From Haematobia irritans (Eukaryota > Arthropoda > Insecta > Diptera > Muscidae): a stretch of DNA of 64,000 nucleotides. The notes below the pieces were generated by a model that had not been told where the DNA came from, searched no databases, and was given only the letters and a program-made list of their open reading frames with translations. Shown here one piece after another: positions 47,501 to 61,395 of this stretch. The stretch's first letter is position 1, and each line of letters begins with the position of its first letter. The translations under genes and the position numbers were made by a program. The stretch spans positions 124,001-188,000 of the forward strand of contig NW_027445852.1 in the NCBI RefSeq assembly GCF_050003625.1. The letters are read 5' to 3'.

Positions 47501-50500
47501 TCAATTTTTTGAGGATTTTCGTCGAAATTTTGATTTTTTGGGGATGGTCACGAATTGAGGTCCTTTGGCTCTAGGAAGCATATTTAAGGAGTTATGGCCA
47601 AAATAAGTTTTTCATATAAAAATTTCAATTTTTTGAGGATTTTCATCAAAATTTTGATTTTTTGGGAGTGATCACGAATTGAGGTCCTTTTGGCTCTAGG
47701 ACGCATATTTAAGGAGTTATGGCCAAAATAAGTTTTTCATATAAAAATTTCATTTTTTTGAGGATTTTCGTCGAAATTTTGATTTTTTGGGGGTGGTCAC
47801 GAATTGAGGTCCTTTTGGCTCTAGGACGCATATTTAAGGAGTTATGGCCAAAATAAGTTTTTCATATAAAAATTTCAATTTTTTGAGGATTTTCATCAAA
47901 ATTTTGATTTTTTGGGGGTGGTCACGAATTGAGGTCCTTTTGTCTCTAGGACGCATATTTAAGGAGTTATGGCCAAAATAAGTTTTTCATATAAACATTT
48001 TATTTTTTTGAGGATTTTCGTCGAAATTTTGATTTTTTGGGGGTGGTCACGAATTGAGGTCCTTTTGGCTCTAGGACGCATATTTAAGGAGTTATGGCCA
48101 AAATAAGTTTTTCATATAAAAATTTCATTTTTTTGAGGATTTTCGTCGAAATTTTGATTTTTTGGGGGTGGTCACGAATTGAGGTCCTTTTGGCTCTAGG
48201 ACGCATATTTAAGGAGTTATGGCCAAAATAAGTTTCTCATATAAAAATTTCTATTTTTTGAGGATTTTCGTCGAAATTTGGATTTTTTGGGGGTGGTCAC
48301 GAATTGAGGTCCTTTTGGCTCTAGGACGCATATTTAAGGAGTTATGGCCAAAATAAGTTTTTCATATAAAAATTTCAATTTTTTGAGGATTTTCATCAAA
48401 ATTTTGATTTTTTGGGAGTGATCACGAATTGAGGTCCTTTTGGCTCTAGGACGCATATTTAAGGAGTTATGGCCAAAATAAGTTTTTCATATAAAAATTT
48501 CATTTTTTTGAGGATTTTCGTCGAAATTTTGATTTTTTGGGGGTGGTCACGAATTGAGGCCCTTTTGGCTCTATGACGCATATTTAAGGAGTTATGGCCA
48601 AAATAAGTTTTTCATATAAAAATTTCAATTTTTTGAGGATTTTCATCAAAATTTTGATTTTTTGGGGATGGTCACGAATTGAGGTCCTTTTGGCTCTAGG
48701 ACGCATATTTAAGGAGTTATGGCCCAAATAAGTTTTTCATATAAAAATTTCAATTTTTTGAGGATTTTCGTCGAAATTTGGATTTTTTGGGGGTGGTCAC
48801 GAATTGAGGTCATTTTGGCTCTAGGACGCATATTTAAGGAGTTATGGCCAAAATAAGTTTTTCATATAAAAATTTCAATTTTTTGAGGATTGTCATCAAA
48901 ATTTTGATTTTTTGGGGATGGTCACGAATTGAGGTCCTTTTGGCTCTAGGACGCATATTTAAGGAGTTATGGCCAAAATAAGTTTTTCATATAAAAATTT
49001 CATTTTTTTGAGGATTTTCGTCGAAATTTTGATTTTTTGGGGATGGTCACGAATTGAGGTCCTTTTGGCTCTAGGACGCATATTTAAGGAGTTATGGCCA
49101 AAATAAGTTTTTCATATAAAAATTTCAATTTTTTGAGGATTTTCATCAAAATTTTGATTTTTTGGGGATGGTCACGAATTGAGGTCCTTTTGGCTCTAGG
49201 ACGCATATTTAAGGAGTTATGGCCAAAATAAGTTTTTCATATAAAAATTTCAATTTTTTGAGGATTTTCGTCGAAATTTGGATTTTTTGGGGGTGGTCAC
49301 GAATTGAGGTCCTTTTGGCTCTAGGACGCATATTTAAGGAGTTATGGCCAAAATAAGTTTTTTATATAAAAATTTCAATTTTTTGAGGATTTTCATCAAA
49401 ATTTTGATTTTTTGGGAGTGATCACGAATTGAGGTCCTTTTGGCTCTAGGACGCATATTTAAGGAGTTATGGCCAAAATAAGTTTTTCATATAAAAATTT
49501 CATTTTTTTGAGGATTTTCGTCGAAATTTGGATTTTTTGGGGGTGGTCACGAATTGAGGTCATTTTGGCTCTAGGACGCATATTTAAGGAGTTATGGCCA
49601 AAATAAGTTTTTCATATAAAAATTTCAATTTTTTGAGGATTGTCATCAAAATTTTGATTTTTTGGGAGTGATCACGAATTGAGGTCCTTTTGGCTCTAGG
49701 ACGCATATTTAAGGAGTTATGGCCAAAATAAGTTTTTCATATAAAAATTTCATTTTTTTGAGGATTTTCGTCGAAATTTTGATTTTTTGGGGGTGGTCAC
49801 GAATTGAGGTCCTTTTGGCTCTAGGACGCATATTTAAGGAGTTATGGCCAAAATAAGTTTTTCATATAAAAATTTCAATTTTTTGAGGATTTTCGTCGAA
49901 ATTTGGATTTTTTGCGGGTGGTCACGAATTGAGGTCCTTTTGGCTCTAGGACGCATATTTAAGGAGTTATGGCCAAAATAAGTTTTTCATATAAAAATTT
50001 CAATTTTTTTGAGGATTTTCATCAAAATTTTTGATTTTTTGGGAGTGATCACGAATTGAGGTCATTTTGGCTCTAGGACGCATATTTAAGGAGTTATGGC
50101 CAAACTAAGTTTTTCATATAAAAATTTCAATTTTTTGAGGATTTTCATCAAAATTTTGATTTTTTGGGAGTGATCACGAATTGAGGTCCTTTTGGCTCTA
50201 GGACGCATATTTAAGGAGTTATGGCCAAAATAAGTTTTTCATATAAAAATTTAAATTTTCTGAGGATTTTCATCAAAATTTTGATTTTTTGGGGATGGTC
50301 ACGAATTGAGGCCCTTTGGCTCTAGGACGCATATTTAAGGAGTTATGGCCAAAATAAGTTTTTCATATAAAAATTTCAATTTTTTGAGGATTTTCGTCGA
50401 AATTTGGATTTTTTGCGGGTGGTCACGAATTGAGGTCCTTTTGGCTCTAGGACGCATATTTAAGGAGTTATGGCCAAAATAAGTTTTTTATATAAAAATT

Positions 50501-51695
50501 TCAATTTTTTGAGGATTTTCATCACGAATTGAGGTCCTTTTGGCTCTAGGACGCATATTTAAGGAGTTATGGCCAAAATAAGTTTTTCATATAAAAATTT
50601 CATTTTTTTGAGGATTTTCGTCGAAATTTTGATTTTTTGGGAGTGATCACGAATTGAGGTCCTTTTGGCTCTAGGACGCATATTTAAGGAGTTATGGCCA
50701 AAATAAGTTTTTCATATAAAAATTTCATTTTTTTGAGGATTTTCGTCGAAATTTTGATTTTTTGGGGGTGGTCACGAATTGAGGTCCTTTTGGCTCTAGG
50801 AAGCATATTTAAGGAGTTATGGCCAAAATAAGTTTTTCATATAAAAATTTCAATTTTTTGAGGATTTTCGTCGAAATTTAGATTTTTTGGGGGTGGTCAC
50901 GAATTGAGGTCATTTTGGCTCTAGGACGCATATTTAAGGAGTTATGGCCAAAATAAGTTTTTCATATAAAAATTTCAATTTTTTGAGGATTGTCATCAAA
51001 ATTTTGATTTTTTGGGGATGGTCACGAATTGAGGTCCTTTTGGCTCTAGGACGCATATTTAAGGAGTTATGGCCAAAATAAGTTTTTCATATAAAAATTT
51101 CATTTTTTTGAGGATTTTCGTCGAAATTTTGATTTTTTGGGGATGGTCACGAATTGAGGTCCTTTTGGCTCTAGGACGCATATTTAAGGAGTTATGGCCA
51201 AAATAAGTTTTTCATATAAAAATTTCATTTTTTTTAGGATTTTCGTCGAAATTTTGATTTTTTGGGGGTGGTCACGAATTGAGGTCCTTTTGGCTCTAGG
51301 ACGCATATTTAAGGAGTTATGGCCAAAATAAGTTTTTCATATAAAAATTTCAATTTTTTGAGGATTTTCATCAAAATTTTGATTTTTTGGGGATGGTCAC
51401 GAATTGAGGTCCTTTTGGCTCTAGGACGCATATTTAAGGAGTTATGGTCAAAATAAGTTTTTCATATAAAAATTTCATTTTTTTTAGGATTTTCGTCGAA
51501 ATTTTGATTTTTTGGGGGTGGTCACGAATTGAGGTCCTTTTGGCTCTAGGACGCATATTTAAGGAGTTATGGCCAAAATAAGTTTTTCATATAAAAATTT
51601 CAATTTTTTGAGGATTTTCGTCGAAATTTGGATTTTTTGGGGGTGGTCACGAATTGAGGTCCTTTTGGCTCTAGGACGCATATTTAAGGAGTTAT
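41593..51695 (+). repeat. HOR copy 4, rearranged: m1-m35 then m3-m48 (81 monomers, 10,103 bp)
   Basis: Runs normally from m1 to m35, then at about 45920-45970 returns to m3 (TGCGGGTGG monomer at 45971) and continues to m48. The internal duplication is 33 monomers with a period of 4,127 bp (TGCGGGTGG at 41911 and 46038). Summing monomers and known indels gives 10,103 bp, exactly as observed. An extra T in m5 occurs in both passes (about 42127 and 46255) and not in other copies. Confidence 0.92.
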
Positions 51696-54600
51696 GGCCA
51701 AAATAAGTTTTTTATATAAAAATTTCAATTTTTTGAGGATTTTCATCAAAATTTTGATTTTTTGGGAGTGATCACGAATTGAGGTCCTTTTGGCTCTAGG
51801 ACGCATATTTAAGGAGTTATGGCCCAAAATAAGTTTTTCATATAAAAATTTCAATTTTTTGAGGATTTTCGTCGAAATTTGGATTTTTTGGGGGTGGTCA
51901 CGAATTGAGGTCCTTTTGGCTCTAGGACGCATATTTAAGGAGTTATGGCCAAAATAAGTTTTTCATATAAAAATTTCAATTTTTTGAGGATTTTCATCAA
52001 AATTTTGATTTTTTGCGGGTGGTCACGAATTGAGGTCCTTTTGGCTCTAGGACGCATATTTAAGGAGTTATGGCCAAAATAAGTTTTTCATATAAAAATT
52101 TCAATTTTTTGAGGATTTTCATCAAAATTTTGATTTTGTGGGAGTGATCACGAATTGAGGTCCTTTTGGCTCTAGGACGCATATTTAAGGAGTTATGGCC
52201 AAAATAAGTTTTTCATATAAAAATTTCAATTTTTTGAGGATTTTCGTCGAAATTTGGATTTTTTGGGGGTGGTCACGAATTGAGGTCATTTTGGCTCTGG
52301 GACGCATATTTAAGGAGTTATGGCCAAAATAAGTTTTTCATATAAAAATTTCAATTTTTTGAGGATTTTCGTCGAAATTTGGATTTTTTGGGGGTGGTCA
52401 CGAATTGAGGTCCTTTTGGCGCTAGGACGCATATTTAAGGAGTTATGGCCAAAATAAGTTTTTCATATAAAAATTTCAATTTTTTGAGGATTTTCATCAA
52501 AATTTTGATTTTTTGGGAGTGATCACGAATTGAGGTCCTTTTGGCTCTAGGAAGCATATTTAAGGAGTTATGGCCAAAATAAGTTTTTCATATAAAAATT
52601 TCAATTTTTTGAGGATTTTCGTCGAAATTTGGATTTTTTGGGGATGGTCACGAATTGAGGTCCTTTTGGCTCTAGGAAGCATATTTAAGGAGTTATGGCC
52701 AAAATAAGTTTTTCATATAAAAATTTCAATTTTTTGAGGATTTTCGTCGAAATTTTGATTTTTTGGGGATGGTCACGAATTGAGGTCCTTTTGGCTCTAG
52801 GAAGCATATTTAAGGAGTTATGGCCAAAATAAGTTTTTCATATAAAAATTTCAATTTTTTGAGGATTTTCATCAAAATTTTGATTTTGTGGGAGTGATCA
52901 CGAATTGAGGTCCTTTTGGCTCTAGGACGCATATTTAAGGAGTTATGGCCAAAATAAGTTTTTCATATAAAAATTTCAATTTTTTGAGGATTTTCGTCGA
53001 AATTTGGATTTTTTGGGGGTGGTCACGAATTGAGGTCATTTTGGCTCTGGGACGCATATTTAAGGAGTTATGGCCAAAATAAGTTTTTCATATAAAAATT
53101 TCAATTTTTTGAGGATTTTCGTCGAAATTTGGATTTTTTGGGGGTGGTCACGAATTGAGGTCCTTTTGGCGCTAGGACGCATATTTAAGGAGTTATGGCC
53201 AAAATAAGTTTTTCATATAAAAATTTCAATTTTTTGAGGATTTTCATCAAAATTTTGATTTTTTGGGAGTGATCACGAATTGAGGTCCTTTTGGCTCTAG
53301 GAAGCATATTTAAGGAGTTATGGCCAAAATAAGTTTTTCATATAAAAATTTCAATTTTTTGAGGATTTTCGTCGAAATTTGGATTTTTTGGGGATGGTCA
53401 CGAATTGAGGTCCTTTTGGCTCTAGGAAGCATATTTAAGGAGTTATGGCCAAAATAAGTTTTTCATATAAAAATTTCAATTTTTTGAGGATTTTCGTCGA
53501 AATTTTGATTTTTTGGGGATGGTCACGAATTGAGGTCCTTTGGCTCTAGGAAGCATATTTAAGGAGTTATGGCCAAAATAAGTTTTTCATATAAAAATTT
53601 CAATTTTTTGAGGATTTTCATCAAAATTTTGATTTTTTGGGAGTGATCACGAATTGAGGTCCTTTTGGCTCTAGGACGCATATTTAAGGAGTTATGGCCA
53701 AAATAAGTTTTTCATATAAAAATTTCATTTTTTTGAGGATTTTCGTCGAAATTTTGATTTTTTGGGGGTGGTCACGAATTGAGGTCCTTTTGGCTCTAGG
53801 ACGCATATTTAAGGAGTTATGGCCAAAATAAGTTTTTCATATAAAAATTTCAATTTTTTGAGGATTTTCATCAAAATTTTGATTTTTTGGGGGTGGTCAC
53901 GAATTGAGGTCCTTTTGTCTCTAGGACGCATATTTAAGGAGTTATGGCCAAAATAAGTTTTTCATATAAACATTTTATTTTTTTGAGGATTTTCGTCGAA
54001 ATTTTGATTTTTTGGGGGTGGTCACGAATTGAGGTCCTTTTGGCTCTAGGACGCATATTTAAGGAGTTATGGCCAAAATAAGTTTTTCATATAAAAATTT
54101 CATTTTTTTGAGGATTTTCGTCGAAATTTTGATTTTTTGGGGGTGGTCACGAATTGAGGTCCTTTTGGCTCTAGGACGCATATTTAAGGAGTTATGGCCA
54201 AAATAAGTTTCTCATATAAAAATTTCTATTTTTTGAGGATTTTCGTCGAAATTTGGATTTTTTGGGGGTGGTCACGAATTGAGGTCCTTTTGGCTCTAGG
54301 ACGCATATTTAAGGAGTTATGGCCAAAATAAGTTTTTCATATAAAAATTTCAATTTTTTGAGGATTTTCATCAAAATTTTGATTTTTTGGGAGTGATCAC
54401 GAATTGAGGTCCTTTTGGCTCTAGGACGCATATTTAAGGAGTTATGGCCAAAATAAGTTTTTCATATAAAAATTTCATTTTTTTGAGGATTTTCGTCGAA
54501 ATTTTGATTTTTTGGGGGTGGTCACGAATTGAGGCCCTTTTGGCTCTATGACGCATATTTAAGGAGTTATGGCCAAAATAAGTTTTTCATATAAAAATTT

Positions 54601-57600
54601 CAATTTTTTGAGGATTTTCATCAAAATTTTGATTTTTTGGGGATGGTCACGAATTGAGGTCCTTTTGGCTCTAGGACGCATATTTAAGGAGTTATGGCCC
54701 AAATAAGTTTTTCATATAAAAATTTCAATTTTTTGAGGATTTTCGTCGAAATTTGGATTTTTTGGGGGTGGTCACGAATTGAGGTCATTTTGGCTCTAGG
54801 ACGCATATTTAAGGAGTTATGGCCAAAATAAGTTTTTCATATAAAAATTTCAATTTTTTGAGGATTGTCATCAAAATTTTGATTTTTTGGGGATGGTCAC
54901 GAATTGAGGTCCTTTTGGCTCTAGGACGCATATTTAAGGAGTTATGGCCAAAATAAGTTTTTCATATAAAAATTTCATTTTTTTGAGGATTTTCGTCGAA
55001 ATTTTGATTTTTTGGGGATGGTCACGAATTGAGGTCCTTTTGGCTCTAGGACGCATATTTAAGGAGTTATGGCCAAAATAAGTTTTTCATATAAAAATTT
55101 CAATTTTTTGAGGATTTTCATCAAAATTTTGATTTTTTGGGGATGGTCACGAATTGAGGTCCTTTTGGCTCTAGGACGCATATTTAAGGAGTTATGGCCA
55201 AAATAAGTTTTTCATATAAAAATTTCAATTTTTTGAGGATTTTCGTCGAAATTTGGATTTTTTGGGGGTGGTCACGAATTGAGGTCCTTTTGGCTCTAGG
55301 ACGCATATTTAAGGAGTTATGGCCAAAATAAGTTTTTTATATAAAAATTTCAATTTTTTGAGGATTTTCATCAAAATTTTGATTTTTTGGGAGTGATCAC
55401 GAATTGAGGTCCTTTTGGCTCTAGGACGCATATTTAAGGAGTTATGGCCAAAATAAGTTTTTCATATAAAAATTTCATTTTTTTGAGGATTTTCGTCGAA
55501 ATTTGGATTTTTTGGGGGTGGTCACGAATTGAGGTCATTTTGGCTCTAGGACGCATATTTAAGGAGTTATGGCCAAAATAAGTTTTTCATATAAAAATTT
55601 CAATTTTTTGAGGATTGTCATCAAAATTTTGATTTTTTGGGAGTGATCACGAATTGAGGTCCTTTTGGCTCTAGGACGCATATTTAAGGAGTTATGGCCA
55701 AAATAAGTTTTTCATATAAAAATTTCATTTTTTTGAGGATTTTCGTCGAAATTTTGATTTTTTGGGGGTGGTCACGAATTGAGGTCCTTTTGGCTCTAGG
55801 ACGCATATTTAAGGAGTTATGGCCAAAATAAGTTTTTCATATAAAAATTTCAATTTTTTGAGGATTTTCGTCGAAATTTGGATTTTTTGCGGGTGGTCAC
55901 GAATTGAGGTCCTTTTGGCTCTAGGACGCATATTTAAGGAGTTATGGCCAAAATAAGTTTTTCATATAAAAATTTCAATTTTTTTGAGGATTTTCATCAA
56001 AATTTTTGATTTTTTGGGAGTGATCACGAATTGAGGTCATTTTGGCTCTAGGACGCATATTTAAGGAGTTATGGCCAAACTAAGTTTTTCATATAAAAAT
56101 TTCAATTTTTTGAGGATTTTCATCAAAATTTTGATTTTTTGGGAGTGATCACGAATTGAGGTCCTTTTGGCTCTAGGACGCATATTTAAGGAGTTATGGC
56201 CAAAATAAGTTTTTCATATAAAAATTTAAATTTTCTGAGGATTTTCATCAAAATTTTGATTTTTTGGGGATGGTCACGAATTGAGGCCCTTTGGCTCTAG
56301 GACGCATATTTAAGGAGTTATGGCCAAAATAAGTTTTTCATATAAAAATTTCAATTTTTTGAGGATTTTCGTCGAAATTTGGATTTTTTGCGGGTGGTCA
56401 CGAATTGAGGTCCTTTTGGCTCTAGGACGCATATTTAAGGAGTTATGGCCAAAATAAGTTTTTTATATAAAAATTTCAATTTTTTGAGGATTTTCATCAC
56501 GAATTGAGGTCCTTTTGGCTCTAGGACGCATATTTAAGGAGTTATGGCCAAAATAAGTTTTTCATATAAAAATTTCATTTTTTTGAGGATTTTCGTCGAA
56601 ATTTTGATTTTTTGGGAGTGATCACGAATTGAGGTCCTTTTGGCTCTAGGACGCATATTTAAGGAGTTATGGCCAAAATAAGTTTTTCATATAAAAATTT
56701 CATTTTTTTGAGGATTTTCGTCGAAATTTTGATTTTTTGGGGGTGGTCACGAATTGAGGTCCTTTTGGCTCTAGGAAGCATATTTAAGGAGTTATGGCCA
56801 AAATAAGTTTTTCATATAAAAATTTCAATTTTTTGAGGATTTTCGTCGAAATTTAGATTTTTTGGGGGTGGTCACGAATTGAGGTCATTTTGGCTCTAGG
56901 ACGCATATTTAAGGAGTTATGGCCAAAATAAGTTTTTCATATAAAAATTTCAATTTTTTGAGGATTGTCATCAAAATTTTGATTTTTTGGGGATGGTCAC
57001 GAATTGAGGTCCTTTTGGCTCTAGGACGCATATTTAAGGAGTTATGGCCAAAATAAGTTTTTCATATAAAAATTTCATTTTTTTGAGGATTTTCGTCGAA
57101 ATTTTGATTTTTTGGGGATGGTCACGAATTGAGGTCCTTTTGGCTCTAGGACGCATATTTAAGGAGTTATGGCCAAAATAAGTTTTTCATATAAAAATTT
57201 CATTTTTTTTAGGATTTTCGTCGAAATTTTGATTTTTTGGGGGTGGTCACGAATTGAGGTCCTTTTGGCTCTAGGACGCATATTTAAGGAGTTATGGCCA
57301 AAATAAGTTTTTCATATAAAAATTTCAATTTTTTGAGGATTTTCATCAAAATTTTGATTTTTTGGGAGTGATCACGAATTGAGGTCCTTTTGGCTCTAGG
57401 ACGCATATTTAAGGAGTTATGGCCAAAATAAGTTTTTCATATAAAAATTTCATTTTTTTGAGGATTTTCGTCGAAATTTTGATTTTTTGGGGGTGGTCAC
57501 GAATTGAGGTCCTTTTGGCTCTAGGACGCATATTTAAGGAGTTATGGCCAAAATAAGTTTTTCATATAAAAATTTCAATTTTTTGAGGATTTTCATCAAA

Positions 57601-60600
57601 ATTTTGATTTTTTGGGGGTGGTCACGAATTGAGGTCCTTTTGTCTCTAGGACGCATATTTAAGGAGTTATGGCCAAAATAAGTTTTTCATATAAACATTT
57701 TATTTTTTTGAGGATTTTCGTCGAAATTTTGATTTTTTGGGGGTGGTCACGAATTGAGGTCCTTTTGGCTCTAGGACGCATATTTAAGGAGTTATGGCCA
57801 AAATAAGTTTTTCATATAAAAATTTCATTTTTTTGAGGATTTTCGTCGAAATTTTGATTTTTTGGGGGTGGTCACGAATTGAGGTCCTTTTGGCTCTAGG
57901 ACGCATATTTAAGGAGTTATGGCCAAAATAAGTTTCTCATATAAAAATTTCTATTTTTTGAGGATTTTCGTCGAAATTTGGATTTTTTGGGGGTGGTCAC
58001 GAATTGAGGTCCTTTTGGCTCTAGGACGCATATTTAAGGAGTTATGGCCAAAATAAGTTTTTTCATATAAAAATTTCAATTTTTGAGGATTTTCATCAAA
58101 ATTTTGATTTTTTGGGAGTGATCACGAATTGAGGTCCTTTTGGCTCTAGGACGCATATTTAAGGAGTTATGGCCAAAATAAGTTTTTCATATAAAAATTT
58201 CATTTTTTTGAGGATTTTCGTCGAAATTTTGATTTTTTGGGGGTGGTCACGAATTGAGGCCCTTTTGGCTCTATGACGCATATTTAAGGAGTTATGGCCA
58301 AAATAAGTTTTTCATATAAAAATTTCAATTTTTTGAGGATTTTCATCAAAATTTTGATTTTTTGGGGATGGTCACGAATTGAGGTCCTTTTGGCTCTAGG
58401 ACGCATATTTAAGGAGTTATGGCCCAAATAAGTTTTTCATATAAAAATTTCAATTTTTTGAGGATTTTCGTCGAAATTTGGATTTTTTGGGGGTGGTCAC
58501 GAATTGAGGTCATTTTGGCTCTAGGACGCATATTTAAGGAGTTATGGCCAAAATAAGTTTTTCATATAAAAATTTCAATTTTTGAGGATTGTCATCAAAA
58601 TTTTGATTTTTTGGGGATGGTCACGAATTGAGGTCCTTTTGGCTCTAGGACGCATATTTAAGGAGTTATGGCCAAAATAAGTTTTTCATATAAAAATTTC
58701 ATTTTTTTTGAGGATTTTCGTCGAAATTTTGATTTTTTGGGGATGGTCACGAATTGAGGTCCTTTTGGCTCTAGGACGCATATTTAAGGAGTTATGGCCA
58801 AAATAAGTTTTTCATATAAAAATTTCAATTTTTTGAGGATTTTCATCAAAATTTTGATTTTTTGGGGATGGTCACGAATTGAGGTCCTTTTGGCTCTAGG
58901 ACGCATATTTAAGGAGTTATGGCCAAAATAAGTTTTTCATATAAAAATTTCAATTTTTTGAGGATTTTCGTCGAAATTTGGATTTTTTGGGGGTGGTCAC
59001 GAATTGAGGTCCTTTTGGCTCTAGGACGCATATTTAAGGAGTTATGGCCAAAATAAGTTTTTTATATAAAAATTTCAATTTTTTGAGGATTTTCATCAAA
59101 ATTTTGATTTTTTGGGAGTGATCACGAATTGAGGTCCTTTTGGCTCTAGGACGCATATTTAAGGAGTTATGGCCAAAATAAGTTTTTCATATAAAAATTT
59201 CATTTTTTTGAGGATTTTCGTCGAAATTTGGATTTTTTGGGGGTGGTCACGAATTGAGGTCATTTTGGCTCTAGGACGCATATTTAAGGAGTTATGGCCA
59301 AAATAAGTTTTTCATATAAAAATTTCAATTTTTTGAGGATTGTCATCAAAATTTTGATTTTTTGGGAGTGATCACGAATTGAGGTCCTTTTGGCTCTAGG
59401 ACGCATATTTAAGGAGTTATGGCCAAAATAAGTTTTTCATATAAAAATTTCATTTTTTTGAGGATTTTCGTCGAAATTTTGATTTTTTGGGGGTGGTCAC
59501 GAATTGAGGTCCTTTTGGCTCTAGGACGCATATTTAAGGAGTTATGGCCAAAATAAGTTTTTCATATAAAAATTTCAATTTTTTGAGGATTTTCGTCGAA
59601 ATTTGGATTTTTTGCGGGTGGTCACGAATTGAGGTCCTTTTGGCTCTAGGACGCATATTTAAGGAGTTATGGCCAAAATAAGTTTTTCATATAAAAATTT
59701 CAATTTTTTTGAGGATTTTCATCAAAATTTTTGATTTTTTGGGAGTGATCACGAATTGAGGTCATTTTGGCTCTAGGACGCATATTTAAGGAGTTATGGC
59801 CAAACTAAGTTTTTCATATAAAAATTTCAATTTTTTGAGGATTTTCATCAAAATTTTGATTTTTTGGGAGTGATCACGAATTGAGGTCCTTTTGGCTCTA
59901 GGACGCATATTTAAGGAGTTATGGCCAAAATAAGTTTTTCATATAAAAATTTAAATTTTCTGAGGATTTTCATCAAAATTTTGATTTTTTGGGGATGGTC
60001 ACGAATTGAGGCCCTTTGGCTCTAGGACGCATATTTAAGGAGTTATGGCCAAAATAAGTTTTTCATATAAAAATTTCAATTTTTTGAGGATTTTCGTCGA
60101 AATTTGGATTTTTTGCGGGTGGTCACGAATTGAGGTCCTTTTGGCTCTAGGACGCATATTTAAGGAGTTATGGCCAAAATAAGTTTTTTATATAAAAATT
60201 TCAATTTTTTGAGGATTTTCATCACGAATTGAGGTCCTTTTGGCTCTAGGACGCATATTTAAGGAGTTATGGCCAAAATAAGTTTTTCATATAAAAATTT
60301 CATTTTTTTGAGGATTTTCGTCGAAATTTTGATTTTTTGGGAGTGATCACGAATTGAGGTCCTTTTGGCTCTAGGACGCATATTTAAGGAGTTATGGCCA
60401 AAATAAGTTTTTCATATAAAAATTTCATTTTTTTGAGGATTTTCGTCGAAATTTTGATTTTTTGGGGGTGGTCACGAATTGAGGTCCTTTTGGCTCTAGG
60501 AAGCATATTTAAGGAGTTATGGCCAAAATAAGTTTTTCATATAAAAATTTCAATTTTTTGAGGATTTTCGTCGAAATTTAGATTTTTTGGGGGTGGTCAC

Positions 60601-61395
60601 GAATTGAGGTCATTTTGGCTCTAGGACGCATATTTAAGGAGTTATGGCCAAAATAAGTTTTTCATATAAAAATTTCAATTTTTTGAGGATTGTCATCAAA
60701 ATTTTGATTTTTTGGGGATGGTCACGAATTGAGGTCCTTTTGGCTCTAGGACGCATATTTAAGGAGTTATGGCCAAAATAAGTTTTTCATATAAAAATTT
60801 CATTTTTTTGAGGATTTTCGTCGAAATTTTGATTTTTTGGGGATGGTCACGAATTGAGGTCCTTTTGGCTCTAGGACGCATATTTAAGGAGTTATGGCCA
60901 AAATAAGTTTTTCATATAAAAATTTCATTTTTTTTAGGATTTTCGTCGAAATTTTGATTTTTTGGGGGTGGTCACGAATTGAGGTCCTTTTGGCTCTAGG
61001 ACGCATATTTAAGGAGTTATGGCCAAAATAAGTTTTTCATATAAAAATTTCAATTTTTTGAGGATTTTCATCAAAATTTTGATTTTTTGGGGATGGTCAC
61101 GAATTGAGGTCCTTTTGGCTCTAGGACGCATATTTAAGGAGTTATGGTCAAAATAAGTTTTTCATATAAAAATTTCATTTTTTTTAGGATTTTCGTCGAA
61201 ATTTTGATTTTTTGGGGGTGGTCACGAATTGAGGTCCTTTTGGCTCTAGGACGCATATTTAAGGAGTTATGGCCAAAATAAGTTTTTCATATAAAAATTT
61301 CAATTTTTTGAGGATTTTCGTCGAAATTTGGATTTTTTGGGGGTGGTCACGAATTGAGGTCCTTTTGGCTCTAGGACGCATATTTAAGGAGTTAT
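51696..61395 (+). repeat. HOR copy 5, rearranged: m1-m45 then m16-m48 (78 monomers, 9,700 bp)
   Basis: Normal through m45, then the monomer at 57296 is m16-like and the order proceeds to m48. The period of the 30-monomer duplication is 3,725 bp (CCTTTTGTCT at 53911 and 57636). Monomer count and indels again reproduce the observed length exactly. The second pass carries several homopolymer length changes at about 58050-58710 not seen elsewhere. Confidence 0.92.
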
